Below, one piece after another: positions 52,959-61,583 of a stretch of DNA of 64,000 nt. The stretch's first letter is position 1. Every line of letters begins with the position of its first letter. The stretch spans positions 434,001 to 498,000 of the forward strand of contig NZ_AZED01000014.1 of the NCBI RefSeq assembly GCF_001434145.1, in the 5' to 3' direction. The stretch is from Lentilactobacillus otakiensis DSM 19908 = JCM 15040. GTDB lineage: Bacteria; Bacillota; Bacilli; Lactobacillales; Lactobacillaceae. Position numbers and translations under genes: made by a program. Below the pieces are notes generated by a model, which saw only the letters and a program-made list of their open reading frames with translations, was not told the DNA's origin and made no database searches.

Positions 52959-54149
52959 TTATAACTTGAAATAGTCTTTTAACGCATCAACCTTATCGGT
53001 ATGTTCCCAAGGAAGATCGATGTCTGTTCTTCCGAAGTGACCATACGCTGCGGTCTGTTCATAAATTGGCCTCTTTAAATCGAGCATCTTAATAATACCT
53101 GCAGGACGCAGGTCAAATAATGCTCGAGTTGCATCAATCAATTTGTCTTCAGATACTTTACCAGTACCAAAAGTATTAATATCGATTGAAACCGGTTTGG
53201 CAACCCCAATGGCGTATGCCAACTGGATTTCTGCCTCACTTGCTAAGCCGGCGGCAACAATATTCTTGGCAATGTATCGGGCTGCATAACTGGCAGAACG
53301 GTCTACCTTGGTCGCGTCCTTCCCGGAGAAGGCACCACCACCATGATGGGCATATCCACCATACGTATCAACAATAATCTTTCGTCCGGTCAAACCGGCA
53401 TCCCCTTGAGGACCACCGATCACAAAGCGACCAGTTGGGTTCACCAGATAACGGGTCTTATCATCAAGGTACTTGGCGGGAATGACTTTCTTAATGATGA
53501 GGTTAATCACGTCGTTTCGCACTTGATCCAACCGAACACCATCATCATGTTGAGTACTCAAAACAACCGTGTCAACCCGAACTGGTCTAGCATTGTCATC
53601 GTATTCCACGGTCACTTCTGCTTTGGCATCTGGGCCCAGGTAGCCAATCTCACCGCTCTTACGCAGCGAGGCCTGTTTTCTCATCAGCTTGTGAGCTAAT
53701 GAGATCGGTAGTGGCATCAATTCAGGTGTCTCGTTAATGGCATAGCCAAACATGAGTCCCTGATCACCGGCACCAATCTGATCTAACGGATCCTGGTTAC
53801 CTTCACGCTGCTCTAAGGCATCATCAACACCTAATGCAATATCAGGTGATTGACCGTCTAAAGCAACAATGACACCACAAGAGTCGCCATCAAAACCGTA
53901 ACGTCCATCTGCGTAACCGATCCGCTTGATGGTATTTCGGACAACCTTTTGAATATCAACATATGCCGTCGTGGAAATCTCACCGAATACAAATACTAAA
54001 CCGGTCGTAACTGAGGTTTCACATGCTACCCGGGCATCCGGGTCTTTTGCTAACAAGGCATCCAGAATGGCATCACTGATCTGATCAGCAATCTTATCTG
54101 GATGGCCTTCTGAAACTGATTCCGAAGTAAATAAATGTTTTTCGCGCAT
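52959..54149 (-). CDS. metK: S-adenosylmethionine synthase
   Basis: The 396-residue enzyme makes SAM from methionine and ATP. Typical blocks are [48 protein letters not shown] and [17 protein letters not shown]. Length is standard. ATG 54149 is eight bases after GGGGG, which is part of the SMK riboswitch, so high SAM should block translation. The gene is monocistronic with its own terminator. Confidence 0.97.
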   Translation of the reverse strand: MREKHLFTSESVSEGHPDKIADQISDAILDALLAKDPDARVACETSVTTGLVFVFGEISTTAYVDIQKVVRNTIKRIGYADGRYGFDGDSCGVIVALDGQSPDIALGVDDALEQREGNQDPLDQIGAGDQGLMFGYAINETPELMPLPISLAHKLMRKQASLRKSGEIGYLGPDAKAEVTVEYDDNARPVRVDTVVLSTQHDDGVRLDQVRNDVINLIIKKVIPAKYLDDKTRYLVNPTGRFVIGGPQGDAGLTGRKIIVDTYGGYAHHGGGAFSGKDATKVDRSASYAARYIAKNIVAAGLASEAEIQLAYAIGVAKPVSIDINTFGTGKVSEDKLIDATRALFDLRPAGIIKMLDLKRPIYEQTAAYGHFGRTDIDLPWEHTDKVDALKDYFKL

Positions 54150-54156
54150 TTCATTT

Positions 54157-54235
54157 TCCCCCTATTATTTTTTAAGGTTACAAGGCTTCTTCACGCATCA
54201 CGTGAATCCTATCGGGAACTCATAACTCTACAATC
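54157..54235 (-). promoter_or_regulatory. SMK box (SAM-III) riboswitch of metK
   Basis: On the minus strand the leader reads GTTCCCGATAGGAT, then a hairpin CACG...CGTG, then GCCTTGTAACC and, after an A/T-rich spacer, AGGGGG as the ribosome-binding site. These blocks match the SMK box known from metK of Lactobacillales, where SAM binding pairs the Shine-Dalgarno sequence with the upstream strand. Confidence 0.92.
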
Positions 54236-54352
54236 TTATCATAAAAGTTTTGGATTTCAAACCTTATTTTTGGCTGTCCATTGACCATTCCACGCAAAAC
54301 CAGTAGGATTATTTCTGTAATTATCTATTGAAAACAATCAGGGGGCAGCGAA

Positions 54353-55057
54353 ATGTTAAACATTGACCGAAACACATTAATCCAATCAGGACTGCGCGTT
54401 TTCAGCATGCTCTTCATTTGGATGCTGTTTGCTAATATTTCATTAAAAATGTTCTTCATCAATCCTCGACTGCTGCATCTGGTCTTAATCGGTCTGGTAT
54501 TCGCTGTTTTGTTGAACGAAGTTTCCCGACCACGTAAAAACGCCTTGATGGTGATTATCATTGACATCGTTCTTGGCATCCTGCTGGCCTCGCTGTATTT
54601 CGACACCCCCAGCATCAATGTCTGGCTGATATTAATTGACTTCGGTTTGGCTAACGTCCTGTTGATTTCTAATTTCATCGATGAGCCTCACTGTCGCTGG
54701 ATTATTTACGGCTTCATCAGTGGCACCGGTCTGGTGTTGCTATTCACCACATCCTATCATCATTACTTCTCCTTGATTTCACTAATGTACATCACGTTAA
54801 TGATCTTTGCTAACATTTTCTTTTCCTATTACGCGTTCATGAAACGCAACAATCAGCTTTCAATGATTATTATTTCCGTTTTAATTTTAATGCTCTGCCT
54901 AACCCTATCGATTTCATTTTTGAAAATCATTTTAATCGCCGCTATTTTAGCGTTTTATGTCTATTTTGAATCCAGGGTCAATTTCCGCAATTATGAAAAA
55001 CGTGCCAATGTTTCAACGGTTTCGTTTCTCTTATTTTCACTTTTGATCTGTTTTTAA
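54353..55057 (+). CDS. Multi-pass membrane protein of unknown function
   Basis: The 234-residue protein is almost wholly hydrophobic, with about eight segments and short polar links (SRPRKN, DEPHCRW, MKRNNQ, ESRVNFRNYEKR). AGGGGG lies seven bases before the ATG. I recognise no family. It lies 200 bp from metK in the opposite direction; the next gene begins 127 bp on with its own ribosome-binding site, so it is probably transcribed alone. Confidence 0.65.
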   Translation: MLNIDRNTLIQSGLRVFSMLFIWMLFANISLKMFFINPRLLHLVLIGLVFAVLLNEVSRPRKNALMVIIIDIVLGILLASLYFDTPSINVWLILIDFGLANVLLISNFIDEPHCRWIIYGFISGTGLVLLFTTSYHHYFSLISLMYITLMIFANIFFSYYAFMKRNNQLSMIIISVLILMLCLTLSISFLKIILIAAILAFYVYFESRVNFRNYEKRANVSTVSFLLFSLLICF

Positions 55058-55184
55058 GGTTCATTTATTATAATTTTGTTAATATAGTTAATTTTCAGAA
55101 AAGAATCAGCTGATTTGCCACCGGATCAAAAACAATCGTGTAGTATTGCGTTGATTGATAAATTCGACAAGGACGGTGACAAGC

Positions 55185-55538
55185 GTGAACATTAAAGTAG
55201 TTGGTGATATCCGAGTAGGAAAAATACAGCCATCATTGACCGGAAATCCCATTGTTGACGATGTCCTCATTCAACATTTTTGTGATCGACTCAAGGAAAA
55301 ATTACATTCACTGCAATTATTCGTTGATATTATCCCAGACCATTTCTTTGATGCTACTCAGCCATGTGCTGACATCATCTTAATGGATCGGCGGATCATC
55401 AGTGATCTTCCCGACGAACTGCTGATGAACTTTAAAATAATCGACATTGACCATAACGATATTTTACGAGGTAACGTAACCGGCGCGTTTGATGCACTCA
55501 AGCGATACGATACCGGCAAAAATGTTTCAGCAATTTAG
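55185..55538 (+). CDS. Small soluble protein of unknown function
   Basis: The 117-residue acidic protein has an alternating pattern (NIKVVGDIRVGK, LQLFVDIIPDHFFDA, ADIILMDRRIISDLP) that suggests a small alpha/beta fold, loosely like response-receiver or PTS IIB domains. No phosphorylation Cys or Asp motif can be assigned. The start is GTG 55185, with AAGGACGG upstream; the TTG at 55155 was rejected. A strong terminator follows. I do not recognise the family. Confidence 0.6.
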   Translation: MNIKVVGDIRVGKIQPSLTGNPIVDDVLIQHFCDRLKEKLHSLQLFVDIIPDHFFDATQPCADIILMDRRIISDLPDELLMNFKIIDIDHNDILRGNVTGAFDALKRYDTGKNVSAI

Positions 55539-55548
55539 CGAAAAGATC

Positions 55549-55590
55549 CCCACGGCAAAAGTTTGAGCTGCCGTGGGGATCTTTTTTTCG
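55549..55590 (+). terminator. Terminator
   Basis: AAAAGATCCCCACGGCA pairs with TGCCGTGGGGATCTTTT around a 10-nt loop, followed by T residues. Confidence 0.9.
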
Positions 55591-55603
55591 TTTGTTCTGC
55601 TAT

Positions 55604-55731
55604 TATTTAGTTGAAACGTGCTCCAATCGGCTGATCCCGGCCATTTAAGCGCATCAATCAATCATTCCAAAACCAGAAATGATTGATTGATGCGCCTAAA
55701 TTCTGGGATCAAAGTGCCGCTTGTCGCACTC
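55604..55731 (-). repeat. Structured intergenic repeat, copy 2
   Basis: Read on the minus strand it starts GAGTGCGACAAGCGGC, continues CTTTGATCCCAGAATTTAG, forms a long hairpin GCGCATCAATCAATCATT with AATGATTGATTGATGCGC, then CTTAAATGGCCGGGATCAGC and ends GAGCACGTTTCAACTAAATA. It stops exactly at the corA stop codon. Flanks and loop match copy 1; the stem sequence differs but still pairs. Confidence 0.78.
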
Positions 55732-56646
55732 TTATTTTTTGAACCTACGATCCTTTTTAATATAAACAATCATGAACAATACCATGACCATCGTCAAAAC
55801 TATCGTGTAGAACCAAGCTTCACCGCGGCCGGCCAATGGGAGTTTGACGTTCATCCCATAAAATCCAGAAACAATCGGTGGGATCGCCAAAATGAGTGAC
55901 CAAATCGTGAGAAATTGCATGGTTTGATTTAACTTATTATTCAAGATGTTGCCAAATGCCGACTCAGTTTCTCGAACAACGTCACCGACCACATCAAACA
56001 TCGTCTGGCATTGTTTGTATTCAATCAGCAGATCGTCAATTTCTTCATGAGCTTTACTGGTCAATTCCGGTGACATCTGCAGATTGTCTTTGATGGTCGA
56101 CTGCAGTTCCTGCAACGCGATCAAGTTTCCTGCGGTGGCGGATCGCAAGTATACCAAACTGGTTTTCAGGGCTGCCAATTCATCCAAACTGCGGTTACTA
56201 ATAGCCCGATTATGCATCCCCTCAAGCTTTTCAGCCTTCTGACTGATTTCATCTAATTTGTCAAAGTATGGGGAAATCAAGGCAAATAATATTGCCAGAA
56301 TATGTTCGGCCACATTTTGATAGTTCAATGCGGAACGCTCCGATACCAGCTTCGCCTGTTCTGCAGCGTGACACACCGTAATCAGTAATGAGTTGCTGAA
56401 CCCCAGAAAAATCGGCGAAGTCAGCATTCGACTCTGCTTCGGATCCGCAATTGCCCGGACTACCAGCGCACTGAAACCGGATAAATCGTCAAAAGTTGCC
56501 CGTGGCTGCTCATGCCGATCAAGCATGTAGCCTTTAAATTTAGCCGGTGCCTGATAATCAGTCGTAATTTTATTTAGTTCATCTTCGGTTGGTGAAATTG
56601 CCTCAACCCAAGTATAAGTATCAAGTTTATGAATTTTAATCATCAT
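55732..56646 (-). CDS. CorA-family divalent metal transporter
   Basis: The 304-residue protein has a large soluble N-terminal domain with a long helix, then two C-terminal membrane helices. The signature YGMNVKLP precedes the last helix, so the GMN pore motif is intact. It should carry Mg2+ or a similar ion. Two adjacent ATG codons (56646, 56643) follow GAGGAACA and either could start. The short Lys/Arg-rich tail KKDRRFKK is typical. Confidence 0.9.
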   Translation of the reverse strand: MMIKIHKLDTYTWVEAISPTEDELNKITTDYQAPAKFKGYMLDRHEQPRATFDDLSGFSALVVRAIADPKQSRMLTSPIFLGFSNSLLITVCHAAEQAKLVSERSALNYQNVAEHILAILFALISPYFDKLDEISQKAEKLEGMHNRAISNRSLDELAALKTSLVYLRSATAGNLIALQELQSTIKDNLQMSPELTSKAHEEIDDLLIEYKQCQTMFDVVGDVVRETESAFGNILNNKLNQTMQFLTIWSLILAIPPIVSGFYGMNVKLPLAGRGEAWFYTIVLTMVMVLFMIVYIKKDRRFKK

Positions 56647-56717
56647 TGTTCCTCGAAATCGTTATTTTATTGATAACTAAAGTCTAAATTTTTCCAGGAA
56701 CGATTTCAATACCCAAG

Positions 56718-58079
56718 CTACTCAGACTTATGACGGCGCTGAGAAACCTGGTAGATAACCAGCATCGAGCCGATCGAAATTAATGAAATCACCATGGCAA
56801 CCCGAGTTGAGCTGTTCACTAATAGGAATCCCAAAATGAATACGAAGAATGCCAAAGTCAGATAGTCGGTCAGTGGATAGCCAGGCATTTTGAAAGTCTT
56901 GCTGCCCTTTGGATGTGCCCGACGATATTTAATGTGCACAATAATCAAGACAACCCAAACGACCACAAAATTGATGGTTGACACACTGGAGACCAGACTG
57001 AAGACGCCGGATGGAATAAAGTAGTTCAATACAACAATGATCAGCAGAAAAGCGGTCGAAAAGTTTAATGCGATATTAGGGACACCATTTCGGCCTAATT
57101 TGGTCAAAAATGACGAGGCGTTGCCACCCATACTCAGGGCGTACATGGTTCGACTGGTACTAAAGAGACAGCTGTTAGTGGCAGAAACGGCAGCAGTCAA
57201 TACCACAAAGTTCAAGATTCCGGCAGCACCGACGATTCCAACCCCGGAGAAGACCTGAACAAATGGGCTGGCAGTCGTGGTGATTTTGTCCCAAGGATAG
57301 ACACTCATAACGGCGATCATCGAACCAATGTAGAATAATCCAATCCGAATTGGCAAACTGTTAATCGCCTTTGGCAGGTTGGCCTCCGGATCGTCGGTTT
57401 CCCCAGCCGTTAATCCAACCATTTCAATCCCGACGAAGGCAAACACAACCATCTGAAATGACATCAAGAAGCCCCGGGCACCGGTTGGGAAGAGCCCGCC
57501 GTGATTGACTAGTTGACTAAACGACGCGGTTGATCCATCAACATTAGTATGAAAAATTGCGAGGCCAAATCCAACGACAACGAGTAAAATAATTGCGACC
57601 ACTTTGATCATCGAAAACCACGATTCCATTTCACCAAATAATCCGACATTGACCAGATTGGCACCAAACAGACAAAGTAGGATGATCAGTGGTGGAATCC
57701 ATTGTGGAACGCCCGGGAACCAATATTTGATATAAATCCCAGTCGCCGTCAAATCGGCCATTGCCAAACTAATCCAGCAAAACCAATACGTCCAGCCGGT
57801 CACAAACTCCCAGCGGTCACCTAAGTAGATTTTGACAAAGTCCAGAAACGAATGCTTGGAAGTATCCGACAACAGAAGCTCCCCGATACCCCGCATTAGC
57901 AGGAAACAAAAGATCCCAACAATTAGGTAAGACAGAATAATCGCCGGTCCAGAGGTGTGAATAGCCGATCCTGACCCCAGAAACAATCCGGTTCCGATCG
58001 CCCCACCAATTGCGATCATCTGAATGTGTCGACTCTTTAACGAACGAGATAATGAATTTGCCTGATCCTTAGTTTCCAT
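56718..58079 (-). CDS. APC-superfamily amino acid permease (AAT family)
   Basis: The 453-residue permease has 12 predicted membrane segments and the family opening SRSLKSRHIQMIAIGGAIGTG. It resembles LysP/ProY/GabP-type transporters; the substrate cannot be fixed by eye. ATG 58079 follows AAGGAGG at good distance; the 71 codons upstream lie inside the leader RNA. A T-box leader precedes it, so it should be induced when one tRNA is uncharged, and its substrate is that amino acid. Confidence 0.88.
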   Translation of the reverse strand: METKDQANSLSRSLKSRHIQMIAIGGAIGTGLFLGSGSAIHTSGPAIILSYLIVGIFCFLLMRGIGELLLSDTSKHSFLDFVKIYLGDRWEFVTGWTYWFCWISLAMADLTATGIYIKYWFPGVPQWIPPLIILLCLFGANLVNVGLFGEMESWFSMIKVVAIILLVVVGFGLAIFHTNVDGSTASFSQLVNHGGLFPTGARGFLMSFQMVVFAFVGIEMVGLTAGETDDPEANLPKAINSLPIRIGLFYIGSMIAVMSVYPWDKITTTASPFVQVFSGVGIVGAAGILNFVVLTAAVSATNSCLFSTSRTMYALSMGGNASSFLTKLGRNGVPNIALNFSTAFLLIIVVLNYFIPSGVFSLVSSVSTINFVVVWVVLIIVHIKYRRAHPKGSKTFKMPGYPLTDYLTLAFFVFILGFLLVNSSTRVAMVISLISIGSMLVIYQVSQRRHKSE

Positions 58080-58099
58080 AGTGTCCTCCTTAAAATGAT

Positions 58100-58272
58100 A
58101 AATAAAAAAACGTCCCCAGTACCAATTACAGTACCAGGGGCGTTCATAGACGCGGTTCCACCCAAGTTCCACAATACAATATGTATTGCCTCTCATTGCA
58201 GATAAGGCTGCCGCCATTAAGTATTGCCATATTGGGTGCCAGCTCTCAGCAAATGTCAGCTCTCTGTGAATA
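58100..58272 (-). promoter_or_regulatory. T-box leader of the amino acid permease gene
   Basis: The minus strand carries GGGTGGAACCGCGTC near 58144-58158, followed by a terminator CGCCCCTGGTACTG/CAGTACCAATTA-type hairpin (arms GTACTGTAATTGGTAC) with seven T. A candidate promoter lies at 58279-58306. The specifier codon could not be located reliably. Confidence 0.87.
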
Positions 58273-58278
58273 TTTACC

Positions 58279-58306
58279 AGTATACGGTTCATATTTAAAT
58301 TGTCAA
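58279..58306 (-). promoter_or_regulatory. Promoter of the permease T-box transcript
   Basis: On the minus strand TTGACA and TATACT are separated by 16 bp, close to consensus, just upstream of the T-box. Confidence 0.8.
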
Positions 58307-58455
58307 CCCCAAATCGTCAACACTTGTTCATGAATGACGAACATTTTAAAATTCAAAACGGCAAAACATTTGATTTTTCGGTAAATAGCGTGTATCTTTG
58401 AGCCAATAAAAGTTAATCAGACTTTTAATCAATTTAGGTTTAGGAGGAGACATTC

Positions 58456-59013
58456 ATGGCATCTCATACTGCTTTATTAATTATTGATTATACTAACGAT
58501 TTTGTTGCCGATAAAGGTGCGCTTAGCTGTGGCGAACCAGGACAAAAATTGGAACCCAGCATTTTAAAGTTGGCGGATAAATTTGTTGCCAACGGCGATT
58601 GGGTTATTTTGCCAACCGACGTGCACAAGCCAAACGATCCATATCACCCAGAAACGAAACTGTTCCCCCCTCACAATGTCCGCGGGACTTGGGGACGTGA
58701 ATTTTATGGTGGTTTGTCAGATTGGTTCAAAAATCATCAAAACGAGGATAAAGTCTATATGTATGACAAGACGCGCTACAGTGCTTTCGCAGGAACTGAT
58801 TTAGATATTCGCTTACGTGAACGCCATATCGATACGGTCCATTTAGTTGGTGTCTGCACAGACATTTGTGTTTTGCATACAGCAGTTGACGCCTACAATC
58901 TGTGCTACAACATTGTCGTTCATAAGAGTGGTGTCGCCGGATTGACTCAGGCCGGCAACGACTGGGCACTCGACCACTTTGAGCACGTTCTTGGCGCAAC
59001 CGTTGAGGACTAG
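58456..59013 (+). CDS. pncA: Nicotinamidase / isochorismatase-family cysteine hydrolase
   Basis: The 185-residue hydrolase has the catalytic Asp in LIIDYTNDF (Asp11), the Lys in YDKTRYSAF (about residue 100) and the Cys in VGVCTDICVL (near residue 137). Metal-binding residues are likely in DVHKPNDPYHPE. Nicotinamidase converts nicotinamide to nicotinate for NAD salvage, and the small family size and HKPND block fit. AGGAGG lies before ATG 58456. Confidence 0.87.
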   Translation: MASHTALLIIDYTNDFVADKGALSCGEPGQKLEPSILKLADKFVANGDWVILPTDVHKPNDPYHPETKLFPPHNVRGTWGREFYGGLSDWFKNHQNEDKVYMYDKTRYSAFAGTDLDIRLRERHIDTVHLVGVCTDICVLHTAVDAYNLCYNIVVHKSGVAGLTQAGNDWALDHFEHVLGATVED

Positions 59014-59067
59014 TCAAGATTTGATTTTGCAAAATTTCTGAATTTAGTGTTTAATGTTCTTCAGTAG

Positions 59068-59145
59068 ACAAAATATCTTTTCGAGTGAAGATGGGACGAA
59101 ACAATTGTTTGATGACCATCTTCTTGATGTTTCCAAATATTTTGT
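59068..59145 (+). promoter_or_regulatory. Structured 5' leader, candidate cis-regulatory RNA
   Basis: Nested pairings span 78 nt: outer ACAAAATAT/ATATTTTGT, inner GAAGATGG/CCATCTTC and a central ACAATTGT palindrome. The structure ends five bases before the Shine-Dalgarno GGGAGG (59150-59155). A plausible promoter, TTGCAA-17 bp-TTTAAT, ends just upstream near 59057. It is not a simple terminator because no T run follows. Confidence 0.5.
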
Positions 59146-59162
59146 ACTAGGGAGGAACGACA

Positions 59163-59525
59163 ATGGCTAATAAAGTGTCCAGATACAATAATGACCAGTG
59201 GGAAACCGCTAAAGAATCTGTTTTGCAAGAGTACGAAGATTATAAACAAACCTTGCGTGATCAAGGGGTTGACTATACAATCAAAAATGCTCGGAAATTA
59301 TTGATCTACCAGGACCTGGTTGCCGAGTGGCAGCATAAATTGGGAACCGTTATCACCGACCTTGAAGATAATCTTTTTGCATTGTCGGTTTTTGATGACC
59401 TCAAGAAGCGGAAACAAAGTTCACTTTTGTCCCGCGGGTATGAACACATTTCCAGTTGGCCTGACTTTAACCCAACTGCGCTTGCCTTGTGGCTGGAACT
59501 TGAGGAAGACGAAGCGATGGCTTAG
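59163..59525 (+). CDS. Hypothetical cytoplasmic protein
   Basis: The 120-residue acidic, helix-rich protein begins with ANKVSRYNNDQWETAKES and has Trp residues in SSWPDFNP and ALWLELEEDE. It has no membrane segment and no motif I know. GGGAGG gives a strong site, but the leader RNA structure immediately precedes it. The next small gene follows after 17 bp, so the two form a unit. Confidence 0.7.
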   Translation: MANKVSRYNNDQWETAKESVLQEYEDYKQTLRDQGVDYTIKNARKLLIYQDLVAEWQHKLGTVITDLEDNLFALSVFDDLKKRKQSSLLSRGYEHISSWPDFNPTALALWLELEEDEAMA

Positions 59526-59542
59526 TTTGTGAGGTGTGAATC

Positions 59543-59710
59543 ATGTCTCATTTTGATATCTCCATGGTGCTAACGATCGCAATTGGTCTGATTCTAATGG
59601 TGTTAACCAACAATCGACCTTTTGCAATTACCTTAGCCGTGCTGGCAATCCTAATCACCATCATGATGACAATTAAGAAAATCTTGGATCGAAATAAATC
59701 TCATAACTGA
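59543..59710 (+). CDS. Small one- or two-helix membrane protein
   Basis: The frame codes for 55 residues with two hydrophobic stretches (ISMVLTIAIGLILMVLT and AITLAVLAILITIMM) and a basic tail KKILDRNKSHN. ATG 59543 follows GAGGTG at 59531-59536. It is 17 bp after the previous gene in the same direction. Its length, site and hydrophobic pattern make it a credible small gene; function unknown. Confidence 0.65.
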   Translation: MSHFDISMVLTIAIGLILMVLTNNRPFAITLAVLAILITIMMTIKKILDRNKSHN

Positions 59711-59717
59711 ATTAAAG

Positions 59718-59842
59718 GAGTGTGGAAAAAGGCGATTTACTTCCGTAGCGTAACTTAGGATCACTTTTTGAGCTGAAAGCTCGGAAAGTTATTCGTAGTT
59801 ACGCATAGGAAGCGGCCTTTTGGAACACGTTCTGGCTATATA
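59718..59842 (+). repeat. Structured intergenic repeat, copy 3
   Basis: It starts GAGTGTGGAAAAAGGCG, has arms TTCCGTAGCGTAACT and AGTTACGCATAGGAA, and ends GCCTTTTGGAACACGTTCTGGCTATATA. The outer arms GTGTG..AAAAAGGC and GCCTTTT..AACAC pair. It matches copy 4 at both ends, and its 3' end matches copies 1 and 2. Confidence 0.78.
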
Positions 59843-59853
59843 AAAGTGAAAAT

Positions 59854-59884
59854 TAAAGAGCTGACCGCGGTCAGCTCTTTTTGT
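59854..59884. terminator. Terminator of the Gls24/Asp23 operon
   Basis: AAAGAGCTGACC and GGTCAGCTCTTT form a perfect stem, with T tracts on both sides. Confidence 0.85.
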
Positions 59885-59895
59885 GTCGAACAAAA

Positions 59896-60309
59896 TTATT
59901 TTTTCTTTTCACTTTTATCCTTCTTCTGATTATTCTTCATATACTCATCCCGTGTCTGTAATTCCTTCACGTGAATTTTAATTTCGGTTGGCTTTAAGTC
60001 GGTCATTTCCGTGATTGTCTGCGTCAACTTTGTCGTAATTTTATTGAACACAGTTGGGATACATTTGCCGTATTCCAGCACTGCATCCATCGCCAATTTG
60101 ACTTCTTTATCATCGTTATCTAAATCTACCTTCACCCCAGTCGATGGATTCGTCTCATCGCTGAATCGATCGGTCACTGAATCAATCAAGTTACCCTCTA
60201 AGGACAACACACCATCCACATCGCGAACAGTGTTTCCGGCAATCTTTGCTAATACATCATCGTCATAAGTCAGAACGGTTGCTACGCTGCTGTTATTTTC
60301 TTGTGTCAT
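59896..60309 (-). CDS. Asp23/Gls24-family envelope stress protein
   Basis: The 137-residue protein has the Asp23 pattern LAKIAGNTVRDVDGVLSLEGN-like block near residues 20-40 and a Lys-rich tail. Asp23 proteins gather at the membrane by binding the anchor AmaP, and their loss raises cell-wall stress responses in Staphylococcus. ATG 60309 follows GGAGGG; the earlier ATG overlaps that site. It is last in the five-gene operon. Confidence 0.87.
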   Translation of the reverse strand: MTQENNSSVATVLTYDDDVLAKIAGNTVRDVDGVLSLEGNLIDSVTDRFSDETNPSTGVKVDLDNDDKEVKLAMDAVLEYGKCIPTVFNKITTKLTQTITEMTDLKPTEIKIHVKELQTRDEYMKNNQKKDKSEKKK

Positions 60310-60327
60310 GGTTTTTCCCTCCATTGG

Positions 60328-60768
60328 CTATTCAACTCTGTCATCATTAACAGTGTTGGCAATATCGTCTTTTTTGCGGGTGCTCTGCTGCTCCCACTCT
60401 TTTTTTGTCAAAACGTCATTAATGTTTAAATTGATTTCGACAACATCTAAACCAGTATATTGTTTGATGGCTTTTTGAGTCCGACTACAGATCTCATCAA
60501 AGATATGACGGGCATCGGCACCATATTCAATCGTGGCTTCCATATCCAGGGCAACTTGTTTTTCACCAACTTCGGCATCAATGCCCTTTGTCGGATCAGT
60601 TGTCTTGGAGAACCGGTCAGCCAGTTCACTCATCATCCCGCCGTCTAAAGACAGGACCCCTTCTACATTTCTCGAAACCAACCCGGCAATTTTTTCAATC
60701 ACTGAATTTTCGAAGGTTAATTTCTTAGTTAAGTCTGGTTTGGTAACTGTTGCATCCATCGCAGTCAT
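60328..60768 (-). CDS. Asp23/Gls24-family envelope stress protein, second copy
   Basis: The 146-residue protein has IEKIAGLVSRNVEGVLSLDGGM and the later blocks VALDMEATIEYG and YTGLDVVEINLNINDV typical of Asp23. It is a diverged paralogue of the product encoded 18 bp downstream. The start ATG 60768 follows GAAAGTGAG, a moderate site; ATG 60759 is an alternative. Confidence 0.87.
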   Translation of the reverse strand: MTAMDATVTKPDLTKKLTFENSVIEKIAGLVSRNVEGVLSLDGGMMSELADRFSKTTDPTKGIDAEVGEKQVALDMEATIEYGADARHIFDEICSRTQKAIKQYTGLDVVEINLNINDVLTKKEWEQQSTRKKDDIANTVNDDRVE

Positions 60769-60790
60769 CTCACTTTCTATCGTTAACTTC

Positions 60791-60973
60791 CTACTCGTCG
60801 CTTACTAATTGACTGATTAAGCTTTTGATCCCGCCAAATTTCCAAATGACAGTGCCGATCAATGCCCCAATCAAAGTCAGTGCCAGTACAATCAGCATGC
60901 CGCTGAGTCCGCCAAAGACCCACACCACGCCACAGATCATACCGAAGATGGCGCCGTACATAATTGCATTCAT
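60791..60973 (-). CDS. DUF2273 small membrane protein
   Basis: The 60-residue protein has two membrane helices (about 4-22 and 24-42) and a short polar tail. DUF2273 proteins are found next to asp23/amaP in Gram-positive bacteria, as here. The second ATG of ATGTCCATG is chosen because AGGAGG is nine bases before it. It lies between amaP and asp23 genes, so it is probably part of the anchor complex. Confidence 0.85.
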   Translation of the reverse strand: MNAIMYGAIFGMICGVVWVFGGLSGMLIVLALTLIGALIGTVIWKFGGIKSLISQLVSDE

Positions 60974-60986
60974 GGACATCCTCCTC

Positions 60987-61553
60987 CTAAACCACTCGAG
61001 GGCGGCTGGCTTTCTGTCGTCTGTTTGAAGTTTCAAATGGAGTGACCTTCACCCGCACTTTTTTCACTTCAACATCCATCAACTGCTGGACCTGCTTGGT
61101 AACAATGGTTTGAATTTCTTCACCCAATTGGACTAAATCCTGATTCAATTTATCAACCGCAGTCACGGTCACCCGGGCAACCCGATTCTTGGTTCTTAAT
61201 CGCAATTTTACTTTCACGTCATTCACATTTCCCTGTTCCATAATGCGATTCTGCAAAATCTTTTCAATCGCAGATTTGGAAATGGTCAGACGTCCGTTCG
61301 ACGATTTGAATCGGAGCTGGTCGGCTTTTCTAGGTGTACAAATAGCGGTTATAATCATTATCAGACTAACCAAGGCAACGATTACTGAAATGGCAATCGC
61401 AGTCACCAAGATCCACGGGGTGCCGGTTTGGGCAGTCTTTCCGATCGTTGAGGAAACATGATCGATCGGAACAACTAAGCCAACCAGCCAAGCCGATTGA
61501 ACAATTCCAATCAAACCGACAACCCATATGAGGAATTTCGTAAATCTGTTCAA
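60987..61553 (-). CDS. amaP: Alkaline shock response membrane anchor protein AmaP
   Basis: The 188-residue protein has two N-terminal membrane segments (about 8-28 and 48-70) and a C-terminal soluble part (VTAVDKLNQDLVQLGEEIQ, ...). The end VKVRVTPFETSNRRQK-like segment is basic. AmaP anchors Asp23 at the membrane in Staphylococcus. Neighbours (glsB upstream, DUF2273 and two asp23 genes downstream) make the call secure. Confidence 0.85.
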   Translation of the reverse strand: MNRFTKFLIWVVGLIGIVQSAWLVGLVVPIDHVSSTIGKTAQTGTPWILVTAIAISVIVALVSLIMIITAICTPRKADQLRFKSSNGRLTISKSAIEKILQNRIMEQGNVNDVKVKLRLRTKNRVARVTVTAVDKLNQDLVQLGEEIQTIVTKQVQQLMDVEVKKVRVKVTPFETSNRRQKASRPRVV

Positions 61554-61583
61554 TTTGCAACCTCCTTTCTGAAAAGAGGTAAA

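Noticed and set aside
58080-58292. 71 extra N-terminal codons of the amino acid permease
   Set aside because: They lie in the T-box leader RNA, and AAGGAGG precedes the internal ATG 58079.
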